Notes: generated by a model not told the origin, from the letters alone. Positions 19,216 to 31,050 are shown, counted from the stretch's first letter. The stretch is 64,000 nt of DNA from Brachycybe producta (GCA_036925085.1 JAUPFP010000002.1:3588820-3652819), one strand, 5' to 3'. A program made the numbers and translations.

Positions 19216-19842
19216 ATACCTTGTACACAGTACACACATGAGTTAAATGAATTCAAATGAAATGTGTTTAGGTGAATTATACGGAATCCAGTTAAGGACA
19301 TGAACCAAATAAAAATAAGACTTTATTATTAATATTTTAAAATTGAAATACTAAATCAATATTTTGTCAATAGTTTATAGAAATTATATTTAAGAATTAA
19401 CTCAATATTTCGAGATTATTAACTCAATAAATTGAATTCGATATATTGTTTGTTTGTTTATTCTTCACAGAGGGCTCAGTAGAACACGTTTATTATTTAA
19501 ATGCATTTACATTTTCAAGTTTGTACTAGGTATAATAATACTTAATGCACACCTAAACAGTGAAATTCATTTAAATACGTGTTCTACAGAGCCCTCTGCG
19601 AAGGACAAACAAACAAATATGTCGAATTCAATTTATTCAGGTTAATAATCTGAAAATATTGAGAGTTAATTCTTAAATTAGTTATATAAACTATTGACAT
19701 TAAAATATTGATTTATTATTTCAATTTAAAATATTAATAATAAAGTCAATTTTTATTTGGTTCATGTCTTTAACTGGATTCCGTATAATTTACCTAAACA
19801 CATTTAATTTGAATTCAATTAGCTTCATGTGTGTACAAGCCT
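19216..19842. mobile_element. Head-to-head pair of ATACCTTGTACACAC MITEs
   Basis: The first copy (19216-19533) runs from ATACCTTGTACAC to GTACTAGGTAT. A second copy follows directly in reverse (about 19540-19842), so the pair forms an inverted repeat of about 630 bp. The family has more copies at 22300, 28261, 28576, 41266, 42235, 42783 and 47042. Typical inner marks are TTCACAGGGCTCTGTAGAAC and AATTGAATTCGACATATTG. Confidence 0.82.
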
Positions 19843-19849
19843 GTTATAA

Positions 19850-20632
19850 TGTTGACTATCTCATTTTTTCAAAACTTTACTATGATCTGAATGAATTTTA
19901 CAATTCAGACAGTTGTCATTTATAATTAAACGTTAACAACACACAAAAGCATTTTTAAAACTGCAGATAGTGAATAACATCCATTATCTTATGTATGAGT
20001 TTTTAGTTGCTTAGTTGCAACAGAGTAAACAACAAACAAACAAAAAAAAGTTTGTCTTTTATTTTCTTTGATTGAATTTTTTTTGTCTCTCATTCGAATA
20101 ACTATAAAATTGTAATATGAAAATGAGCGGAAATCCGGACCCTATGTATATAAGTACTTAACAAAGAACTGGACAATATAACAAAAGCTTATAGTTTTAT
20201 TTCTTGAGAAGTGTATATTATATCCATTATACATGTAGGTTATATAAAACGGTCTAATGCTATTGGCGTTTACAACATATATAGAGATCATGTATACATG
20301 TATTAAAATTTAAAAAGGGTCTCTGTCTCTCCTCTAACCACCACCACCACCACCACCACCCCACATGACTTCCCCCCCCCCCCTCCAACTTCTTTCTCTC
20401 ATCCATATTTTGAAGGTGGAACGTTAATTAATATAATGCTTTCAGGAGCTTATAAAACTTAAAATCGACTCAAACTGTTTCCACTTTGTGTAAACAGCCT
20501 TATAATATGAGGTGATCTTAGGAGAGTTGGCCAACTTGGCCAAGCTTTTCCTGTTTGTAAATTGCGCTTGTTTTTTTCTTTCTGCCCTTGTGTACTGAAA
20601 CTGCACAAAAATAGCTTTCTTTATGCCTGGAA
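19850..20632. other. AT-rich DNA; (CCA)n and C-rich tract
   Basis: No gene signature is seen. A CCA trinucleotide run lies at 20338-20361, followed by a C tract near 20373-20383. Confidence 0.6.
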
Positions 20633-20795
20633 CACACACGCAGAATTCTGCTAAGGAAAAAGAAAATAGGAAAAAAAAGTGATTTTCTTTCACTGTATCT
20701 CTTGTTGTTCACACATAGGAAACAAAAAAGTAATGAGGAAAGTTGCGTGCACCCTCTATTGAGAAAGAAAAGAATCATTATATTTATTAATTAAT
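20633..20795. mobile_element. Left half of a split AAGCCTGGAACACACACG MITE
   Basis: It matches the left half of the complete copy at 26312-26681. The right half lies at 22716-22937. About 1.9 kb of other elements separate the halves. Confidence 0.75.
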
Positions 20796-22128
20796 AGATG
20801 CTTTAAAGGCACACTGCAAAACGAAATGTTAGAAAATACGAAATACATTAAAAATACGATATATTTCAAATTATTTCGTATATTTTGAGTCTAATTTTAC
20901 AAGTGTCATTACGATATTTTTTCTTTTTTTCGTGACGCAAGATTTCTTATATTTCGTTACCACGAAAAAGTCGTGTCTGTTGACATTTTGAGTAAAAAAA
21001 AGCAGCCATTTTTTCCCCCACTTCAAACGAACAATAGAATACTTTGACGAAATTAGTACATGTAATCACCAGGAAAGTATTGAATTTGCTCAACAAAAAG
21101 CTGCAGATGTTAGGTTAAGGGTAGGTATGACTTATTTAATTGTTTATTGTGACTTTTTATTTATTTGCTGCTATTGCCATTTCCATCCTTTGTTGCCACC
21201 ATCGTGATTTCTTGTTTTAGTAATGCACATTGGTACTTTTTGTTTCAGGTTTTAATTTGTGAGCTTTTGACATCAACCAATATTTATTACCAACCTTTAG
21301 ATGACATTTTCTGTACCTCGAATCCTCTCTGAACAGTACGGTGCCCGCATGGAGGAGATTCGAGCTGCAGAGAGAGTTGGATGGAGACAGATCGTGGTCA
21401 CTCCTCTGCATGGGGGTGAAATCGATGCAGGAGAGTGGCGGCCATCGCTCTCTCTTCCGGTTGATGCTGATGTACATCTCCTTTCGGTATCCCGACAAGA
21501 GAAGATGTTGTAGCTGCTGAGAATCGTATAACTCTTGCCCTGTGGAGTCTCTGGCCTCTGAAGAGAAGTTGGTTACATTACAGAAAGACAACGCTGTTTC
21601 TTGTTATAACACTCTTTATTCATCACTTGTAAGAAACACAGAATACAAGGATGAATAGGTAAAATACTAACGGTGCGTCCTCAGGCCCATGATTCGGAAT
21701 TTATCACGGAATACAGGCAAAGGACAAGAACTGAAGACAAAGAGGAGCGCGGTCCTTTTATACCTTGGACCTGTGTACACCTGCGAGGTGTAACCAGGTC
21801 CAAGTGACCATGGTCCTATTTGTATCAATCCGCCACTTGGGTATGAGTCAGAAAGGTGAGTCAGAGGGGAGGGAGGGATGGGTGAGAGTTGTTTACCCCC
21901 CTCCCCCCCCCCCCGGCTATGGTTTTGGCGGGATCACGATTTACAGGGTGTTACAAATTGTAGCCAAAAATGTGATTTTTCGTGTTTTATTTTAATTTTT
22001 TCATTTTGGTAGAACGCAAACCATTAACGAAATTTAATTACGAAATAAATAAAAAACGAAATTAATTTAAAATATATCGTTTTCATTTTATTTCGTGTAT
22101 TTTTTGGACGAAAAATAGCAAAGCATCT
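20796..22128. mobile_element. MITE with AGATGCTTT..AAAGCATCT ends, carrying a solo LTR
   Basis: The short inverted ends and mirrored inner blocks (AATACGATATATTTC near 20850, AAAATATATCG near 22070) indicate one element interrupted by the solo LTR at 21258-21955. The target-site duplication is uncertain because the flanks are TAAT-rich. Confidence 0.55.
21258..21955 (-). mobile_element. Solo LTR (minus strand), 698 bp, with 4-bp duplication AATT
   Basis: Read on the minus strand it starts TGTAACACCC and ends AGCTCACA (TG..CA). AATT is repeated at 21254-21257 and 21956-21959. It carries TATAAAAGG and, downstream, AATAAA, as an LTR promoter and polyadenylation signal should. A related copy in the other orientation lies at 40376-41057. 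A 124-codon minus-strand frame inside (21217-21591) is not conserved as a frame in the other copy, so I do not call it a gene. The family differs from the intact gypsy element at 10669. Confidence 0.75.
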
Positions 22129-22299
22129 AATAGTTCGTTCTTTTAAAAAGTCGTTTTTAATAAAAATTCTTAAAAAAAAAATTAAGAATATTAAAAACCA
22201 TCACTTACTTAAAACAGTTTGTTAATTTTCAAACTATAAACGAAATGGCTGATGTTTCAATTGCATTTGCAATAATCTTCAGAGTCTAATACCTTGTAC

Positions 22300-22575
22300 A
22301 CACACAGTTAAATGCATTTAAATATTAAACACGTTCGTTCTACAGAGCCCTGTGAAGGGCAAATGGACAATATGTCGAATTCAATTTATTCAGTTAATAA
22401 TCTGAAAATATTGAGTTAATACTTAAATATAATATATAAACAATTGATAAAATATTGATTTAGTATTTCAATTTAAAATATTAATAATAAAGTGAATTTT
22501 TATTTGGTTCATGTCCTTAACTGGATTCCGTATAATTCACCTAAACACATTTAATTTGAATTTGTAATTAGATTT
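22300..22575 (-). mobile_element. ATACCTTGTACACAC MITE copy (reverse)
   Basis: It contains the family marks CTACAGAGCCCTGTGAAGGG, AATTCAATTTATTCAGTTAA and CCGTATAATTCACCTAAACA in reverse order. The outer ends are worn. Confidence 0.75.
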
Positions 22576-22715
22576 AAAATTAATAAACTATTTTAAATAA
22601 GAGATGGTTTTTAGTCTTCTTAAACAATTTTTTTAAGACGACAGAAAGGAGACATTAAAAATGACTATTTAGAGGAACCAACTATTAATTAATAAATAAA
22701 AAAATAGTCAAGAAC

Positions 22716-22937
22716 TTTAATGCCAAAATGGAATTCCAATTTGCTTTTTTTGTGATGTCACATGCTTCTTTCTGATTGGTGGGAATTTGAACTGAATATT
22801 TTAAGAACGGAAAAAGTTGAGCTTTGTTCAACTTATTTTTAATGATTTTTCAGTTCACTTTTTATGGAAACTTTTCTCATTTAAATATATTTAGTTGTGA
22901 TTTTCTGAGCAGAATTCCACGCGTGTGTTCTAGGCTT
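22716..22937. mobile_element. Right half of the split AAGCCTGGAACACACACG MITE
   Basis: It matches the right half of the copy at 26312-26681, ending GTGTGTTCTAGGCTT. Confidence 0.75.
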
Positions 22938-23147
22938 TGCCAATGTTAGCTTTGCCAATTTTGAGTGCTCAAAATTTTTTAATATCAATTTTTTTTATGG
23001 TTTATTCAAAGAAATGTATTTACCCAAAACGTTTTCAAAGTAATTTTAAGAAAGAAAAAAAAAAAGAAAGGATTGTTTTATAAACTAAAGGAGTAAAGAA
23101 TCAAGTTAAAGTTGTTTTTATATTAATTTATTTAAAAAAAGGGAGAT

Positions 23148-23340
23148 AGATATTTGCCCTAAAGACATATCCTCTAAAACCATTTGCCCTAAAGGGATGT
23201 TTGCACCCTAAAACCACTTGCCATAAAAGGATGATTGTCCTATAAACATTTGCCGTAAAGGGACATTTGCCCAAAAACCACTTGCCTTAACGGGACATTT
23301 GACTGAAAACCACTTGCCCTATAAAACCACATTTTTTTCT
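23148..23340. repeat. GCCCTAAA-repeat fragment
   Basis: About eight degenerate units of the type CATTTGCCCTAAAGGGA or CCACTTGCC are present. The mirrored right end is absent. Confidence 0.7.
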
Positions 23341-23569
23341 CTTTTAATATGGTTTCGTGTCTTTCAGTGGAGTATGTTAAAACGGTTTTTTAAAATCGTT
23401 TTGTTATTAACTTATTAGTAGTTATTACCTTTTTTTCTATCAGACTAAATGACATAATTCCAAATTTTTTTAACAATCCCAATAACGTCAAGAACTTTTT
23501 AGGGTGAGAGGCAGGTATACTTTTTAAGAAATTTTCAACTTTTAAGTCACAAGATCAGCTGAGGCTCTC

Positions 23570-23700
23570 ACAGGTCAAGGGCATTCAATGACTAAAAGAA
23601 TTAATGGCTAGAACTGATGCATATTTTTGGTCATTTTTTCTCTCCGAATGTTATTCAATTGAAAGTTAATTCAAAGATTAGTTGAAGATCACAATGTATA
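23570..23700 (+). pseudogene. LINE C-terminal fragment
   Basis: The segment around GGGCATTCAATGACTAAAAG and GGCTAGAACTGATGCATA parallels the longer LINE tail at 58080-58150 (GHSKTLKALMARTDTYFWSF). It is a relic of the same non-LTR family with frame damage. Confidence 0.6.
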
Positions 23701-24440
23701 ACTTACAGTATATTCCAGTTATTATTAAAGTTAAATTAAAGAAGAAGAAAAAAAAACAACTAACTGATGTCCTTAACCCTAAAATTGTGGTTAAATGTGC
23801 CTCTAAATCAAAGATGTTGACTTTCAGGTTTCTGAGAGCCACAATTTAAGTATGAAAGAGCCAGTTGTAGACAGATTGGGCCACCTTTCTAATAACCTCC
23901 TACTATGAAATAAGCAAAAGTATTTTATACACGCTATTAATCAACTTTTTAAACTTTTCTCTAATTTTTTGTTTAAAAAAAAGATACATGTAAATAAAGA
24001 GGGACGGAGGGGGGGGGGGGAGAGGAGGGTGAGAGTAAGATTAATTTTTATTTTGCACTCAAATTCCCACGCTATAATTACAATTACATACAAAAAAGAG
24101 GATATGCTTGTTTTAATATTTGTGGCCTTACATCGACTATCATCAGTGTAATTATTAAGCAAATTGCTTTTTGGCCAATTTTTGGTGACCAAAAACCAAA
24201 CCTCTCATAAGGGAAATAAAATGAGAGTCCTACTTTAACGTGTTTTCCGTAAGATTGAATAATAAGTTTAACAACTGCATGAAGAAATGCTTACAAACTG
24301 AATAAGCTCTAAATTGAATGAAGTCTATTCTGAATTGCAAACAATTAAACTAAACAATAAGTTATATTAGTTACTCTCTTTTATTCCTAGTTTAAACAGC
24401 TCACATACTAAAACTTAGGCTACAATAGTAATGGTTGAAA
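23700..24440. other. AT-rich DNA without a recognisable feature
   Basis: It contains a G-rich run near 24008-24030 and poly-A tracts. No supported gene is seen. Confidence 0.5.
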
Positions 24441-25747
24441 GGGGTGTGGGACACTTGCCCTAAAGGGGCATTTACCCTAAAGGGGCATTTACCCTAAAGG
24501 GACATTTGTCCTAAAATCATTTGCCCTAAAGAGACATTTGCCCTAAAACCACTTGCCCCAAAAGGACATTTGCCCTAATCAGTAGTGTAGAATTTACATC
24601 ATTTGGCGTTTTTGCATGCCTTAGGTGAAAAATGTTTGTCGTGAAATATACTTTAGGTGAACAAATTGAATAGTATTAGGTTGAATGTTTTTAGATGAAA
24701 ATATATTAGAAGAACTTCGTGTAGGTGATTGTTCAGTAGGCAGGGCCGGCGCGACCGAGGGTGCAACTTGTGCATTTGCACAGGGCGGCAAATTTATAGG
24801 GTGGCAGATTGTTAATTTTTTCTTCAAAAATGCCAAAAAAGTAACAATGAGCCATATGCCCAGTAAGCGTCTCTAGTGGCAGTAGGCTAAAAGATGGCCC
24901 CCTAAGAAGCTAGCAGACGAAACCTTAACATAGAACTCTATGGGAAAAATCGCTGCACTGGTAAGTTTTTTTGATGTTTTCTCGCAAATTACTTCCCCAA
25001 TTTTCATGAATTCTTGAAAAAATAAAGACAAAACTATGTAGTTTCACATCCATGCATTAGTTTTTTAATATTTCACATTGTTTTGTTGTTTTCGATGTTT
25101 GTTCTGAACGTTACTATTAAATCGAAACTTTTAATTGTGCAAGTAATTTGCAAAAAATAAGCAAAAGAACTTACAGACATATCGAAATCTCCATTGGCTT
25201 CCATGTTAAAAGTTTAGTTTTAACAGCAATGTTCAGAACAAAACATCAAAAACAACGAAACAATGTGAAATATTCAAAAAGTAATGCAAGGATGTGAAAC
25301 TACGTACTTTTCTCTTTATTTTTTCAAAAATTCACGAAAATTGGGGCTTGTAATTTGCGAGAAAACGGCAAAAAAAACTTACCGGTGCAGCGATTTTTCC
25401 ATAGAGTTCTATGTTAAGGTTTCGTCTGCTAACTTCTTAGGGGCCATCTTTTAGCCTACTGCCACTAGAGGCGCTTATTGGACATATGGCTCATTGTAAA
25501 GAAATGTTTTATAGGGTGGCATTATAACAATTTGGACAAGGCGGCAAAATGGCTTGCACCGGCCCTGTCAGTAGGTGAAAAGGTTTAGGTGTATACTCAT
25601 TTAGGTGAAAAAAACATTTTGAGTAATTGTTTAGGTGTATACTCATTTAGGTGAAAAAAAAACATTTTGAGTAATTGTTTAGGTGAATGGTCTTTTAGGT
25701 GAATGGTCTTTTAGGTGAATAACTTTAGGTGAAGTGTCTTGATACAC
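24441..25747. mobile_element. GCCCTAAA/TTAGGTGAA element interrupted by an hAT-like MITE
   Basis: The left part has GTGTGGGACACTTGCCCTAAA and related units. The right part has units of the type TTTAGGTGAATGGTC and ends AAGTGTCTTGATACAC, roughly an inverted copy of the left end. The hAT-like MITE at 24741-25567 splits it. Confidence 0.62.
24741..25567. mobile_element. hAT-like MITE with perfect 8-bp duplication TCAGTAGG, holding an inner palindrome
   Basis: It begins CAGGGCCGGCGCGACC and ends CACCGGCCCTG. TCAGTAGG is repeated at 24733-24740 and 25568-25575. Inside, about 24843-25500 is a long imperfect palindrome (ACAATGAGCCATATG at the left, CATATGGCTCATTGT at the right), probably a second MITE that landed in the first. 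Confidence 0.88.
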
Positions 25748-26311
25748 AGAAACTGAACAAAAGCGAAACTGAACTATAGATCGAAAAATTCCAACACATT
25801 TGAAGAACACTGAAACTGAACAATCACGAATCTGAATTAAGGAAAATCTAAATAACGTAGAAAATGATTAACATAGACACTGAACAGATCAAATCTGAAG
25901 AACATAGAAACAGGAATTTCAAATCAGCCCGGGGTGTTGTTGACAGACTATAGTGAGGGGTAATTAGTAAATGCTTGTGCCGGCTCGCTAATACTCGCTG
26001 GGAACCCAATATCAACCTCCTCGGCCCAAAACCCTCTCCCGCTTTTTAAATTTCTCCATTATTCAGTTTCGATACTATATTCATAATTCGAGATTATTCA
26101 GTTTCTTTGCAGTTCAGTTTCTGCTTTATTCACTTTCGATGCAATTCCGTGTCCATGTTGATCAGATTCCCCTTTATTCTTAATTTAAATTCTCATTTTT
26201 GTTCATTTTCGATGTTATTCAGTTTTCGAGGTTGTTCATTTTCGATGTTATTCAAATTCGTCGTTATTCAAAATCTGTGCAGTATAGTCGATTTTATTCT
26301 GATTCGACCTT
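25748..26311. other. AT-rich DNA with GATGTTATTCAGTTTCG-like degenerate repeats
   Basis: The strings TTCGATGTTATTC and TTCAGTTTC recur around 26060-26280, facing similar GAACACTGAAACTGAA strings around 25745-25910, so the two halves are loosely inverted. No gene is seen. Confidence 0.5.
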
Positions 26312-26681
26312 AAGCCTGGAACACACACGCGGAATCCCGCCAAGGAAAAAGAAAGGCATTTTCTTTTTCTATATCTCTGTTGTTCACACCATAGAAACAG
26401 AAAACTAATGAGGAAAGTTGTGCGCGCCCTCTATTGAAGAAGAAAAGAAACATTTATTGCCAAAATGAAATTCCAATTTGCTTTTTTGTGGCGTCTCATA
26501 TGCTTCTTTCTGATTGGTGAGAATTTGAACGAAATATTTTTCAGAACGGAAAAAAGTTGAGCTTTGTTCACCTCATTTTTAATGAATTTTTCCGTTCACT
26601 TTTTATGGAAAATTTTCTCATTTAAATATTCTGTTTTGATTTTCTGAGTGCGAATTCCGCACGTGTGTGTGTTCTAGGCTT
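26312..26681. mobile_element. Complete MITE with AAGCCTGGAACACACACG ends
   Basis: The ends AAGCCTGGAACACACACGCG and the mirrored CGCACGTGTGTGTGTTCTAGGCTT-type terminus enclose 370 bp of non-coding DNA. The split copy at 20633/22716 matches it throughout. Confidence 0.82.
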
Positions 26682-26792
26682 TTCTTCAGTTGTTTCCCAT
26701 TTAGTGCAGCAGACTGCAACGAGTATCAGCAGGCTTTTTTTACAAAATATAAAGTTTTAAATGATGAGCTATATTTCCCAAGATTTATAGAC

Positions 26793-27262
26793 CAGCGGTC
26801 GCCAACCAGCGAGAAATTTTTGGTGGTCTGCAGAAAATTCTGGACAATATTTGCATTTTTGTTTGTTTTATTAATAATAAAACAAAAAAAAAATCTTCTT
26901 AATAAATTCTTCTATTCTGAATGACAATTTTCGCCTTTCTATTGCACTAAATTCAAGAAATGTACTAGAGTCTAGTACGGTTCTCCTAAAATACGGCACG
27001 CGAGAGCTACATATCGTTCAGTTTCCCCCACCACGGGCTTCTCCCCTAAGCTTCAATTATTTTTGTAATAATTAAACTAACTTTAAATAATTTTGTTACA
27101 ATTAAACAACCTTTAAAGACTTTCTATTAATAAAATGGAAGTTCGCTGATCATTATTTGACAAACGTATTTATCTTCTTAAAAAAAATTCATATTAGTGG
27201 TCTGTGGGATTTAAAATTTTGAATTTAGTGGTCCGTGATGTCCGAAAGGTTGGCGACCGCTG
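26793..27262. mobile_element. hAT-like MITE with perfect 8-bp duplication TTATAGAC
   Basis: CAGCGGTCGCCAACC and GGTTGGCGACCGCTG are inverted ends. TTATAGAC is repeated at 26785-26792 and 27263-27270. It is the same family as 751-1281 and 51642-52140. Confidence 0.9.
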
Positions 27263-27270
27263 TTATAGAC

Positions 27271-28260
27271 AATTTTTTCGCCTAAACCTTGTTTCCCTCC
27301 CCCCCCCCCCCTTCTTCATATAATATATTTATATAAGAAGATTAAATATTTTTTTAAACACCGCACTGATCCACTTTTGTTAACAACAAACAAACACTAA
27401 CAATGTACCGTTAGAATTGCAATCATTTAACTTATACAAAGCTTTTTTTTTTTGTATTTTTATATGAAAGTTTTAAATTTAAAGTAGAAGAAGAAGAAGA
27501 AGAAAAATGACCCATGTTGGTTTTCAAAATGGCCACACAAAAAAAAAAAGAGTACAAGTAAATAGATTGTTTTTTTTTTTTATTGTTGTGTTCTTTGCTT
27601 TGTGTAGATTTTTTCAAAGTGTTTTCTATTTTTCTCTTTTTCTTTTGATAATGGGTACGAACTGTTAAGCTCGTGTGTGTATTATATTTGAAACAAGTGA
27701 TTTTTAAGTGGCTCCAAATCCTAATGCAATATGTCCATAGGGCCTACAGATGTTTTTTTTTTTTCTTCTTCTTTAAACTTCATTGTAAAATGCATTGAAA
27801 TCTTGTAGTATGTTTTGGTAGATCTATAGGAATGTCTAAGTAAGTTCTATATAGTGCTAATATGCCGCCCCCTTCCCCCAAAAAAAGTTTCATCTCTTTT
27901 GAATTTTTTTTCTACCTTTGGGGCAATACAATTGCCCCGCTGCTCAAAGGTGTCAAGAGCTGCGTGTGTGTGTGTGTAGCCCTCGAAAACGAACAAAGAA
28001 ATTCCAAAATGCTTTATCAAACAAAGCATTTCAATTAGGTGGTTTGTATAGAGAGAGAGGCACCCCTTCTAATTTTTTTTTATTATTATTTTCGGGACTG
28101 TCCTATACCATTTGTCACTGTCAGAAACAGTTTTTGAGAATAATTCAAGAGTTTTAAAAAGGCCGCTAGAACATTGAAGTTTTTCTGTGTTTTTTTAAAT
28201 AACTGTTAAGTATTTTTTCAAAAAAAAAAAAACTAGAAGGTTTACTAAATAATGAGTCTA
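27271..28260. other. AT-rich DNA without a recognisable gene
   Basis: It contains C and T runs, a GAA run near 27488-27505 and a GT run near 27963-27977. None of the short frames has a family signature. Confidence 0.5.
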
Positions 28261-28882
28261 ATACCTTGTACACACGAGTTAAATGAATTCAAATTACATG
28301 TAAATGTGTTTAGGTGAATTATACGTGGAATCCAGTTAAGGACATGAACATCAAATAAAAATTGACTTTATTATTAATATTTTAAATTGAAATACTAAAT
28401 AAATATTTTTTTGTCCATAGTTTCTATAATTATATTTAAGTATTAACTCAATATTTTCAGATTTATTAACTGAATAAATTGAATTCGACATATTGTTTGT
28501 TTGTCCTTCACAGGGCTCTGTAGAACATGTTTAATATTTTAATGTATTTAACTTTTTAGGTGTGCATTAAGTATTATACCTTGTACTCACTTGAGTTAAA
28601 TGAATTCAAATTAAATGTGGGTTAGGTGAATTATACGGAATCCAGTTAAGGACATGAACCAAATAAAAATTGACTTTGTTATTAATATTTTAAAAATTGA
28701 AATACTAAATCAATATTTTGTCAATAGTTTATATAATTATATTTAAGTATTAACTCAATATTTTCAGATTATTAACTGAATAAATTGAATTCGACATATT
28801 GTTAGTTTGCCCTTCACAGAGGGCTCTGTAGAACATGTTTATTATTTAAATGCATCTAAATTATCATGTCTGTACTAGGTAT
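28261..28882 (+). mobile_element. Two tandem ATACCTTGTACACAC MITE copies
   Basis: Copy 1 (28261-28575) and copy 2 (28576-28882) are in the same orientation and share the full family consensus. Copy 1 lacks a clear right terminus, so the two may share a boundary produced by recombination. Confidence 0.8.
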
Positions 28883-28949
28883 AAGATATAAACTATAAGA
28901 ATTGGCCACAGAAATCATCAGCCCATTGTTAAGTAATGTTTTTCAAACA

Positions 28950-29398
28950 TCTCTAACTATAGTGGATTACTGCCACATAAATCTGGTGACAATAATTTAC
29001 CAATTAATTACAGACCCATATTTTTAACATCAACAGTTTGTAAATTTTTTGAACATACAACCTACTTGTGCACAATGCTTCATTGTGCAAAAGTAGAGGG
29101 ACATAAACATTTACAATAAATTTAATTAATGAAAATCATTATGACTTTTGAAAAGGTCGATCATGTGACACTCAAGAGTTGGGTATTCAATTCAGTCTGA
29201 ATTTAATTTATTATTTTGAACATTGCCAAGGCTTTGATATGGTAAAGCACTCACTGCTGATTAACAAGTTAACATCTTTTAATATCAACAATCAAGTAGT
29301 CACATGGGTGTATCATTCTTTCTTATAACCAGTAGAGACAGCAGCCTGTTAAAATTGATGGTGTTGCCTTGGACTGGATTAATGTAACATCTGGTGGG
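28950..29398 (+). pseudogene. LINE reverse-transcriptase remnant
   Basis: 28995-29055 reads NYRPIFLTSTVCKFFEH, the RT region NYRPISLTS..CKLLEH of Jockey/CR1-like LINEs. 29225-29320 reads AKAFDMVKHSLLINKL, the catalytic-region signature DFSKAFDKV. Many frame changes separate the two parts. The relic stops where the GGGCAAATGT-repeat block begins. Confidence 0.82.
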
Positions 29399-29399
29399 G

Positions 29400-29940
29400 G
29401 AAACTGTCCTTTTTACGAACAAGTGGTTGTAGGGCAAATGTCCCTTTAGTGCAAATGTTTCTTTAGGGCAATTAGTGTCTTTTTTAGGGCAAATGTTTCT
29501 TTAAGACAAGTATACTTTTAGGACAAATGGATCTAAGGCATTTATACTTTTAGGACAATTGGCATGTGGGCAAATGAGTTTATGGTGTCTTCTAGGGCAA
29601 CTGTCCATAGCCCGTAAAAAATGTCGATCAAATAATTATTACAATTTTGACCCAATGATATTAGCAGCTCAGTGTCTATTATGGGGAAATATCCTTTTAG
29701 GAACAAGTTGTTATAGGGCAAATGTTTCTTTAGGGCAAATGTTTCTTTAGGGCAAATGTTTTAGGGCAATTAGTGTCCTTTTAGTGCAAATGTTTCTTTA
29801 AGGAAAGTATCCTTTTAGGGCAAATGTATCTAAGGCAGTCATTCTTTTAGGGCAATTGGCATTTGGGCAAATGAGTTTATGGTGTCTTTATAGGGAAATT
29901 GTCCATATCCCGCAAAAAAGCCGAACAAAAAATTATTATA
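29400..29940. repeat. GGGCAAATGT-repeat element, internally duplicated (period about 297 bp)
   Basis: Units such as TTAGGGCAAATGTTTCTTT recur in opposite orientation to the elements at 8.4 and 24.4 kb. The strings CAAATGAGTT at 29571 and 29868 mark a duplication of about 297 bp covering most of the block. Confidence 0.75.
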
Positions 29941-31050
29941 ATTTTTACAAAACACGTAAAATAAATGTTTACATTTTGTGACATATTCATTTTTAATATT
30001 ACATCACTTTGCACTTTTTTTGTGTTAAAAAATTGTAAATTTCTATTTATTTTGTACAAATTGTGACTCATTTTTTAACATTTTTTAAAAAATATTATTA
30101 TTTAAAAATTATTTGTCAAAGAAATAATGAAACATAATTTTGTTTACTGTGTATACTGCAATTGTTACCGACTTACTGATAGGACTAAAACAAATTCAGC
30201 TTGCTCAGTAGGCTGAGCAAGCACCACTAAAAACCACAAATGTCAATTTTTTTTGGCACTGTCACCATCACATCTGCCTTGTAATTTGCCAATTTAGGTG
30301 TAACTTTTTTCTTAGAAGGGGGATATATACGTACTTTATTATGGATAAAAAAATTTTAATGTCCAAAAATATAACTCTTGCCTACTGGATAATTGCCTGT
30401 TTACTATATTATATATAAGTTTACACCTTTAAATAGATTTCTGAGATAAACGTAGGCCTATTATTCTTTTATGTCTTCTTCTATATTCCAACCTATGACC
30501 AATAAAGAATTCTCTCTCTCTCTCTCTATCGCTTCCCTTTGAGAAAAAAAAGCTAAACAACAATAATGCCCCAGAGGTAAACACCTGAGAATTAAGAAAG
30601 GTTTTGACATAACTTTTACCTTATACATATAATAAGGTGTAGGGGGAGAGAGTGGAGCATTAAGTGACAAGGATCATAAAGGGACAAAAAAAAAAACCTA
30701 ATCATAATTTTTTATTATGTACACTGACTAACAAGGTTGTAAGATTGCATCTCACTTATGTACATATAAAATTCTTATATGTGTGACCCGTTTTCATGAG
30801 AGAGAAACTTAATCAAAAATGGTTAATTTATCACCACAAGTAAATTAGAATTTCTATTAGTATAAAGAAAAGGTACTCTAGAAACAGGCCAGCATGATTG
30901 GTAACGTGACATAGGGACTTGGAGAACTTAATAGTTCAGTAAAATGCTTCATTATAATGCGAGATTTTCGTCAAATTTTATGTTAAAAATACCTTAAGCG
31001 TGTGGCGATTACATTGACAATATTTAAAGAAAGATTAACTGCAATATGTC
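29941..31050. other. AT-rich DNA; (TC)n microsatellite and a GCTTGCTCAG hairpin
   Basis: A (TC)n run lies at 30512-30530. GCTTGCTCAG and CTGAGCAAGC form a 10-bp stem at about 30199-30222. No gene signature is seen. Confidence 0.6.

Noticed and set aside
21217..21591. 124-codon minus-strand frame as a gene
   Set aside because: It lies in a solo LTR; the homologous copy at 40838-41143 does not keep the same frame.
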